A DNA stretch of 64,000 bases from Pantoea ananatis LMG 2665. Lineage in GTDB: Bacteria; Pseudomonadota; Gammaproteobacteria; Enterobacterales; Enterobacteriaceae. Under the pieces are notes generated by a model. That model was not told the origin of the DNA. It searched no databases and was given only the letters and a program-made list of their open reading frames with translations. The stretch covers positions 124,001 to 188,000 of the forward strand of contig NZ_JMJJ01000001.1 in NCBI RefSeq assembly GCF_000710035.2, written 5' to 3'. Made by a program: the position numbers and the translations under genes. Numbering within the stretch: position 1 is the first letter of the stretch; each line of letters opens with the position of its first letter. Below, in pieces: positions 58,117 to 64,000 of the stretch.

Positions 58117-58146
58117 AACGCCTTGTTGTGACAAGGCGTTTTTTTA
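58117..58146 (+). terminator. folA terminator
   Basis: A perfect 10-bp stem, aacgccttgt / acaaggcgtt, with loop tgtg and a T-tract. It lies between convergent folA and apaH and may serve both. Confidence 0.88.
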
Positions 58147-58156
58147 TGGCTGCGCG

Positions 58157-59014
58157 TTAGCGGGTTGACGATTGCGGAGTAAGATCGTCCGGTACGGACA
58201 ACTGACGGTTCGATGGCTGAACATAGTAGCGTTGGGTTTCCCAGTGCAGGAGCGTCAGGTTCCCGCCCCAGCAGCAGCCGGTATCCAGACCGATAATGCC
58301 CTCTGGCGTGCCTTTCCCTTCCAGCGACGCCCAGTGACCGAAAACAATGGTGTGATCGCGTGCGACCGGGCCTTCAATCATGAACCAGGGTTTTAACGGC
58401 GGCGGGGCGGATTCCGGCGCATCCTTACAGATCATGTCTAGCTGACCGTTAGGAAAGCAGAAACGCATACGGGTTAGTGCGTTGGTCGAGAAGCGCAGGC
58501 GGGCCAGGCCGGTCAGGGATTCATTCCAGTTATTCGGCATGTCGCCGTACATCGCGTCAAGAAACAGTGGGTAACTGTCGCTAGACAGCACGGCTTCCAC
58601 TTCGCGTGCGCACTGTTGTGCTGTATCCAGATCCCACTGAGGCGTAATGCCGGCATGGCCCATCACCAGCTTTTTCTCTTCATCGACCTGCAGCAACGGC
58701 TGGCGACGCAGCCAGTTAATCAGGTCATCGGCATCTTCCGCTTCCAGCAGCGGTGTCAGGCGATCTTTGGGTTTATTACGACTGATTCCGGCATAAACGG
58801 CCAGCAAATGCAGATCGTGGTTACCCAGCACCAGACGGACGCTGTCACCCAATGACTTTACGTAGCGCAGAACCTCCAGCGAGCCGGGCCCTCGCGCCAC
58901 CAGGTCACCCGTCAGCCATAAGGTATCCTGACTGGGATCGTAATTAACCTGGTTCAGCAGAGCACGTAATTCATCATAACAACCGTGAACGTCGCCAATC
59001 AGGTAAGTATTCAT
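58157..59014 (-). CDS. apaH: Diadenosine tetraphosphatase ApaH
   Basis: A 285-residue metallophosphatase that splits Ap4A symmetrically into two ADP and also acts on Np4-capped RNA. Motifs: [36 protein letters not shown] and [11 protein letters not shown]. Last gene of the lptD-surA-pdxA-rsmA-apaG-apaH operon, 54 bases after apaG. Confidence 0.96.
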   Translation of the reverse strand: MNTYLIGDVHGCYDELRALLNQVNYDPSQDTLWLTGDLVARGPGSLEVLRYVKSLGDSVRLVLGNHDLHLLAVYAGISRNKPKDRLTPLLEAEDADDLINWLRRQPLLQVDEEKKLVMGHAGITPQWDLDTAQQCAREVEAVLSSDSYPLFLDAMYGDMPNNWNESLTGLARLRFSTNALTRMRFCFPNGQLDMICKDAPESAPPPLKPWFMIEGPVARDHTIVFGHWASLEGKGTPEGIIGLDTGCCWGGNLTLLHWETQRYYVQPSNRQLSVPDDLTPQSSTR

Positions 59015-59068
59015 AGAGGATTATCCAACTCAGACAGTCGCCCGCCAGGCGGGCGAAGGGCGCCAGTA

Positions 59069-59446
59069 TCAATGGATGTGGGTTTGAATCGCGAGGCGGA
59101 ATACCGGGATCTCGACGTGGAATTCATCGCCTTGCTCATCGACCATCACATAGTGACCTTGCATGGTGCCCATCGGGGTTTCAAGAACAGCACCGCTGGT
59201 GTACTGATATTCGTTTCCCGGTGCAATATGCGGCTGTTCGCCTATGACGCCTTCACCCTGAACTTCCGTCTCACGGCCATTGCCGTTAGTGATGAGCCAG
59301 TAGCGTCGGAGCAGTTGCACTGAGGACCGGCCTACGTTGCGAATCGTGACGGTATAAGCAAAGACATAGCGCTCATCTTCCGGTGAGGACTGTGAGGCGA
59401 CATACAGACTTTGTACGTGCAGCGATACGCGGGCCGGTTCACTCAT
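59069..59446 (-). CDS. apaG: ApaG domain protein
   Basis: A 125-residue beta-sandwich (DUF525) protein of unknown cellular role, called CorD in Salmonella. Recognised by [37 protein letters not shown] and [15 protein letters not shown]. It starts three bases after rsmA ends. Confidence 0.95.
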   Translation of the reverse strand: MSEPARVSLHVQSLYVASQSSPEDERYVFAYTVTIRNVGRSSVQLLRRYWLITNGNGRETEVQGEGVIGEQPHIAPGNEYQYTSGAVLETPMGTMQGHYVMVDEQGDEFHVEIPVFRLAIQTHIH

Positions 59447-59449
59447 GGG

Positions 59450-60271
59450 TTACTCCTGGGGTTGATCCAGATGATCTGCCAGCCAGTTTGCTAACTGGCA
59501 ATACTGCGCGACCGAAACATTTTCGGCACGCAGGCTGGTGTCGATTTCCAGCTCATCCAGTGCGCCAGCAACGACCATATGGCTCAGGCTGTTACGCAGC
59601 GTTTTGCGGCGTTGACCGAATGCTTCAGTGGTAATGCGGCTCAGAATACGCACGTCTTTGACCGGATGAGGCGGTGTCATGTAAGGGACTAACCGCACAA
59701 CCGCCGAGTCCACCTTCGGGGGCGGGGTAAAGGAGTGCGGCGGCACTTCCAGCACCGGAATCACCTGACAATAGTACTGAGCCATTACGCTCAGACGACC
59801 ATAGGCTTTGCTGCCGGGACCCGCAACCAGACGATTAACCACCTCTTTCTGCAGCATGAAGTGCATATCTTTAATCGAACCAGTATAGCTGAACAGATGG
59901 AACATCAGCGGGGTCGAAATATTATATGGCAGGTTACCGAAGACCCGCAGCGGCTGGCCTTTCTCTTTGGCCAGCGCAGCGAAGTCAAACGTCATGGCGT
60001 CCTGCTGGAAAATCGTCAGCTTGGGCCCTAAAAACGGATGAGTTTGCAGGCGTGCAGCCAGATCGCGATCTAACTCCACCACGGTTAAACTGTCCAGGCG
60101 TTCGCCCACGGGTTCAGTAAGTGCACCCAAACCCGGACCGATTTCCACTATTGCCTGATCGCGCTGTGGATGGATGGCGGAGACGATGCTGTCGATAATA
60201 TATTGATCGTTCAGGAAGTTTTGCCCGAAACGTTTACGGGCGTAGTGCCCCTGATGGACGCGATTATTCAT
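59450..60271 (-). CDS. rsmA: 16S rRNA (adenine1518/1519-N6)-dimethyltransferase RsmA (KsgA)
   Basis: A 273-residue SAM methyltransferase that dimethylates the two adjacent adenines in the 16S 3' loop during 30S assembly; loss gives kasugamycin resistance. Motifs: [30 protein letters not shown] and the catalytic [17 protein letters not shown]. Its start overlaps the pdxA end by eight bases. Confidence 0.97.
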   Translation of the reverse strand: MNNRVHQGHYARKRFGQNFLNDQYIIDSIVSAIHPQRDQAIVEIGPGLGALTEPVGERLDSLTVVELDRDLAARLQTHPFLGPKLTIFQQDAMTFDFAALAKEKGQPLRVFGNLPYNISTPLMFHLFSYTGSIKDMHFMLQKEVVNRLVAGPGSKAYGRLSVMAQYYCQVIPVLEVPPHSFTPPPKVDSAVVRLVPYMTPPHPVKDVRILSRITTEAFGQRRKTLRNSLSHMVVAGALDELEIDTSLRAENVSVAQYCQLANWLADHLDQPQE

Positions 60272-61256
60272 TACTGCTCTTGATCATAGTGATGGCGAGG
60301 TTAAGCGCCGTGATAAAGCTGCCCGCGTCAGCCTGACCCAACCCGGCTAATTCAAGCGCGGTGCCGTGGTCGACTGAGGTACGGATAAACGGCAGGCCGA
60401 GGGTAATATTAACCGCCCGACCAAATCCCTGAAATTTAAGCACCGGTAACCCCTGATCGTGATACATCGCCAGCACCGCATCGGCATGTTGCAGATATTT
60501 GGGCTGGAACAGTGTATCCGCAGGCAGCGGACCGGTGAGTTGAATGCCTTGCTCGCGCAGCGCATTGAGTGCCGGGATGATCGTGTCTATCTCTTCCCGC
60601 CCCATGTGACCGCCTTCTCCGGCATGGGGATTCAGTCCGCAGACAAAAATATGCGGCTGAGCAATGGCAAACTTATGCTTGAGATCCTGATGCAGAATGG
60701 TGATGACTTCATGCAGACAATCGCGGGTGACGGCACCAGCAACATCTTTTAACGGCAGATGCGTAGTGGCAAGCGCGACACGCAGTTGCTCGGTGGCCAG
60801 CATCATCACCACGCGCTGCGCGCCCGCGCGCTCGGCAAAAAATTCAGTATGCCCGGTAAACGGAATGCCCGCGTCGTTAATCACGCCCTTGTGAACGGGG
60901 CCAGTAATTAAGGCAGAAAACTCCCCGGATAAACATCCGTCGCAGGCGCGTGCCAGGGTTTCCAGCACATAGTGGCTGTTGGCGACGCATAGCGTGCCGG
61001 GCGTGACCGGCTGCGGTATTTCAACGGGGAGAACGGTGAGCGTGCCAGCCTGTTGCGGTTCGGGTTCGCCTGCGGCGTCGTAAACGCGCAGCGTCAACGG
61101 CAAACCCAACTGAGCGGCACGTTGCAGCAACAGCTGGGGAGAAGCACACACAACCAGTTCAACAGGCCAGGCTCGCTGAGCCAGTTGAACGGCAAGATCG
61201 GGACCAATCCCGGCGGGTTCGCCGGGCGTGATCACCACACGAAAATCACTGCGCAT
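60264..61256 (-). CDS. pdxA: 4-hydroxythreonine-4-phosphate dehydrogenase PdxA
   Basis: A 330-residue NAD-dependent enzyme of pyridoxal-phosphate synthesis. Metal-binding histidines lie in [29 protein letters not shown] and [13 protein letters not shown]; the N-terminal [14 protein letters not shown] is typical. It overlaps surA by 11 bases and rsmA by eight. Confidence 0.97.
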   Translation of the reverse strand: MRSDFRVVITPGEPAGIGPDLAVQLAQRAWPVELVVCASPQLLLQRAAQLGLPLTLRVYDAAGEPEPQQAGTLTVLPVEIPQPVTPGTLCVANSHYVLETLARACDGCLSGEFSALITGPVHKGVINDAGIPFTGHTEFFAERAGAQRVVMMLATEQLRVALATTHLPLKDVAGAVTRDCLHEVITILHQDLKHKFAIAQPHIFVCGLNPHAGEGGHMGREEIDTIIPALNALREQGIQLTGPLPADTLFQPKYLQHADAVLAMYHDQGLPVLKFQGFGRAVNITLGLPFIRTSVDHGTALELAGLGQADAGSFITALNLAITMIKSSNE

Positions 61257-62541
61257 TGTTATCCAGGATTTTCACGTAAGCGCCGGCGCGCTGTTCCTGC
61301 ATCCAGGTTTGCGCTTCTTCCGCAAACTTACGATTAAACAGCATACGGTAAGCGCGCTCTTTCTGGGCTGCATCGGTTTTATCCACCTGACGCGTATCCA
61401 GCAGCTGAATCAGATGCCAGCCAAAAGAGGAGTGGACCGGCTGACTGGTTTCGCCTTTTTTCAGACGCAGCAGCGCATCGCGGAATGCCGGGTCAAACAC
61501 TTCTGGTGAGGTCCAGCCCAGATCGCCGCCCTGATTAGCCGAACCCGGATCGTCGGAGAACTGTTTGGCGGCCGCGGCAAAGGTCGTCTTACCACTGCGA
61601 ATGTCGGCAGCAATCTGTTCCAGCTTAGCGCGAGCCTGATCGTCAGTCATGATCGGAGACGGCTTCAGCAGAATGTGGCGCGCATGCACTTCGGTAACAG
61701 AGACGTTTTTGCTCTCGCCGCGCAGATCGTTCACCTTCAGGATATGGAAACCCACACCTGAACGGATAGGGCCAACAATGTCGCCCTTCTTCGCTGTGGT
61801 CAGCGCCTGAGCAAACAGGGTAGGCAGCTCTTCGATTTTTGCCCAGCCCATGTTGCCGCCCTTCAGCGCCTGAGAATCGGCGGAGTAGGTCACGGCCAGC
61901 TTGCCAAAGTCTGCGCCACCTTTCAGTTCCGTTATCAGCTGTTTTGCCAGCTTCTCCTGATCGTCAACCTGCTGCTGCGTAGGGTTTTCCGGCAGAGGCA
62001 GCAGGATATGACTGATATTCATTTCAGTGCCCTGCGTATTCTGAGCGCCAACCTGCTGCGCCAGCGTATCGACTTCCTGCGGCAGGATAGTGACACGACG
62101 GCGGACTTCATTATTACGCACTTCAGAGATCAGCATCTCTTTACGGATCTGAGCACGATAGGTGTTGTAGTTCATCCCGTCGTAAGCCAGGCGGCTTCTC
62201 AGCTGATCAACGCTCATGCGGTTTTGCGCGGCGATATTCTGAATAGCCTGATCCAGTTGCTGATCGGTAATCTGTAAACCGGCTTTATCACCTAACTGCA
62301 GGATGATCGCGTCCATGATCTCACGTTCGAGGATCTGATGGCGCAACGTCTTATCATCAGGCAACTGTTGACCTGCCTGCTTCGCCTGAGATTTAACGGT
62401 GCTCATCATGCTGTCCACGTCACTCTCGAGGACCACGCCGTTATTCACTACAGCTGCAACTTTATCAACCACTTGTGGTGCTGCGAACGCGGTGTTGGCA
62501 CTGAGCGCCACACCAAGAATCAGCATTCTCCAGTTCTTCAT
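61246..62541 (-). CDS. surA: Periplasmic chaperone and peptidyl-prolyl isomerase SurA
   Basis: A 431-residue periplasmic chaperone carrying outer-membrane proteins to the BAM complex. A signal peptide of 20 residues ([10 protein letters not shown]) is followed by the N-terminal chaperone domain, two parvulin domains (beginning near [17 protein letters not shown] and [15 protein letters not shown]; the second contains [16 protein letters not shown]), and a C-terminal helix. It lies 54 bases after lptD. Confidence 0.97.
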   Translation of the reverse strand: MKNWRMLILGVALSANTAFAAPQVVDKVAAVVNNGVVLESDVDSMMSTVKSQAKQAGQQLPDDKTLRHQILEREIMDAIILQLGDKAGLQITDQQLDQAIQNIAAQNRMSVDQLRSRLAYDGMNYNTYRAQIRKEMLISEVRNNEVRRRVTILPQEVDTLAQQVGAQNTQGTEMNISHILLPLPENPTQQQVDDQEKLAKQLITELKGGADFGKLAVTYSADSQALKGGNMGWAKIEELPTLFAQALTTAKKGDIVGPIRSGVGFHILKVNDLRGESKNVSVTEVHARHILLKPSPIMTDDQARAKLEQIAADIRSGKTTFAAAAKQFSDDPGSANQGGDLGWTSPEVFDPAFRDALLRLKKGETSQPVHSSFGWHLIQLLDTRQVDKTDAAQKERAYRMLFNRKFAEEAQTWMQEQRAGAYVKILDNNAQ

Positions 62542-62595
62542 ACTTTATCCATTATTGGTTCCGCACTGCGGGATTGCCTGTCAAACATCACAACA

Positions 62596-64000
62596 TCAGA
62601 ATGCACGCTGATAAGGGATGATACCCTGACTCAGCATCTGGCCGGTTCCCAGGCCATAATTTGAGCTCAGGCCACGTAACTCAATGTTGAATGAGATTTG
62701 GTTGTCATACTTACTGTCGTTGTTTTCCCAACCGTTGATTTTGCGCTCATATCCCAGACGAATTGCGTAGCAACAAGAGCTGTACTGCAGGCCAACCAAC
62801 TGTGATGCAGGACGATTATTACGCGTATCATAGTAATACGCGCCAACCACCGACCAGGCATCATGAATCGGCCAGCTCGCCGTCGTACCGACCTGTGAAA
62901 TCCCGTTTTTATAAATCGGGTTATTCACCAGTGAACTGTCGTTCAGCGCAGAAGCAACATACTCCGGGCTACTGTAACGGTAGCTCAACTGCACCATACG
63001 GTCAGCATCACGGCGGTATTCCAGCACGGTATTTCCCTGTGCCACGTTATTCAGGCGGGTATCGTACTGCAGCCCGCCGCGCACGCCCCAACGGTCACTT
63101 ATCTTCCAGTAGCTGTCACCCGCCCACAGAAGACTACCGGTATCGTCTTCTTTATTGACCTGGTTAACACCCGTACGAGAAGGCGTGAACGAATAGATTT
63201 GACCTACAGAAACGTTAAAACGTTCAACCAAATCGGTATCATAAATTCGCGTAGTGACACCGGTGGCAACCTGGTTGGCCGATGCGATGCGATCCAGGCC
63301 GCTGTATGAACGATCGCGGAACAGGCCGGTATAGTCGGTTTGCAGCAGGGTGGAGTCGTAAGGGTAGATATCACTCTGGTTACGATACGGGATATACAGG
63401 TACTGAACCCGGGGTTCCAGCGTCTGCGTGTAGCCCTGCGCCCAGTCCATATCGCGGTCAAACACCATACGACCGTCGACCTTGAACTGGGGCAAGGTGC
63501 GGTTGACGGAGTCTTTAAGCTGGCCACTTACAGGGCGATTATTTGAATTATTAAGTACTACGTTATTGTAGTAATCAACATCTTTCTGCTGATAGTGCGT
63601 CGCCAGAAACTTCGCTTCGGTATCCAGACTGGCCCAACCGTTGGACAACGGCAGATTAATCGTGGGCTCAACGTGTAAACGCGTGGTTTCAGGATAGTCG
63701 TTGTTGACGTTGGTAAACTTGACGGCCTGCGCATAGATGCGGGTGTCGAACGGACCCACATCGTTCTGGTACCAGTTCAGATCCAGTTGCGGGAAGGCGC
63801 GATAGACGTTGCTGTTGCTCGTGTTGCCAAAAATCTGGAAATCTTTGGTCGACAGCGTTGCGTCCCAGTTGGTATCCGCATAGCCCACGCTGAATTTTTG
63901 CGAGGCGTAACCATCTGTCGAACTGTAGTAAGGCGAGGTCAGATCGTTGAAATAAAACGGGTCGCTGACTTTGGTGTAGTCAGCGTTAAAACGCCAGTGT
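62596..64000 (-). CDS. lptD: LPS assembly protein LptD (5' part outside window)
   Basis: About 467 C-terminal residues of the LptD outer-membrane barrel, which with LptE inserts lipopolysaccharide into the outer leaflet. The frame stays open to the window edge ([18 protein letters not shown] is visible just inside), so the apparent GTG start at 63888 is not the real start. The adjacent cysteines of [17 protein letters not shown] belong to the disulfides required for function. First gene of the surA-apaH operon. Confidence 0.97.
   Translation of the reverse strand, partial: HWRFNADYTKVSDPFYFNDLTSPYYSSTDGYASQKFSVGYADTNWDATLSTKDFQIFGNTSNSNVYRAFPQLDLNWYQNDVGPFDTRIYAQAVKFTNVNNDYPETTRLHVEPTINLPLSNGWASLDTEAKFLATHYQQKDVDYYNNVVLNNSNNRPVSGQLKDSVNRTLPQFKVDGRMVFDRDMDWAQGYTQTLEPRVQYLYIPYRNQSDIYPYDSTLLQTDYTGLFRDRSYSGLDRIASANQVATGVTTRIYDTDLVERFNVSVGQIYSFTPSRTGVNQVNKEDDTGSLLWAGDSYWKISDRWGVRGGLQYDTRLNNVAQGNTVLEYRRDADRMVQLSYRYSSPEYVASALNDSSLVNNPIYKNGISQVGTTASWPIHDAWSVVGAYYYDTRNNRPASQLVGLQYSSCCYAIRLGYERKINGWENNDSKYDNQISFNIELRGLSSNYGLGTGQMLSQGIIPYQRAF

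Overview
The window is chromosomal DNA from a gamma-proteobacterium of the order Enterobacterales. The gene order slt-trpR-yjjX-gpmB-rob-creA-arcA-yjtD-thrLABC-yaaA-talB-mog, dnaKJ-nhaA-rpsT-ribF-ileS-lspA-fkpB-ispH-dapB-carAB, and folA-apaH-apaG-rsmA-pdxA-surA-lptD is the Escherichia coli 'zero minute' backbone, and most proteins are close to the E. coli ones by eye. A desferrioxamine-type siderophore locus with a fused dfoC, urea carboxylase instead of urease, and the absence of nhaR and rihC from their E. coli places fit the Erwiniaceae (Pantoea/Erwinia) best. The genus is an inference from gene content only.

Layout. (1) 1-5594: the end of a hydroxamate siderophore locus: 5'-truncated dfoC, an MdfA-type exporter (dfoS) and a convergent TonB-dependent receptor (foxR) with a Fur-box-like site upstream. 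(2) 5902-17531: one minus-strand operon, atzF-uca-gntR-urtABCDE. It imports urea by an ABC transporter and breaks it down through allophanate with biotin-dependent urea carboxylase and allophanate hydrolase. (3) 17802-34712: the conserved slt-to-satP backbone, with the trpR operator, an arcA upstream region carrying an FNR-like box, and the thr leader/attenuator. (4) 34854-40293: dnaK-dnaJ behind a heat-shock promoter, nhaA, and rpsT. (5) 40611-52182: ribF-ileS-lspA-fkpB-ispH, dapB, and carAB with a detailed control region (RutR, PurR and paired ARG boxes with two promoters). (6) 52183-57385: an accessory segment between carB and folA with a Mig-14-like gene behind AT-rich DNA, a divergent SDR/LysR pair, and a porin. 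(7) 57618-64000: folA, then the minus-strand envelope/cofactor operon lptD-surA-pdxA-rsmA-apaG-apaH, with lptD running off the right edge.

How the genes work together: the left part is nutrient scavenging (iron and urea nitrogen). The middle is central metabolism, translation and stress response. The accessory segment contains the least predictable genes. I saw no insertion sequence, prophage, CRISPR array, tRNA or rRNA. I did not find a clearly undescribed multi-gene system. The best leads are the Mig-14-like gene, the SDR lacking its expected catalytic Tyr, the 36-bp RutR palindrome and the trpR palindrome that contains the trpR ribosome binding site.
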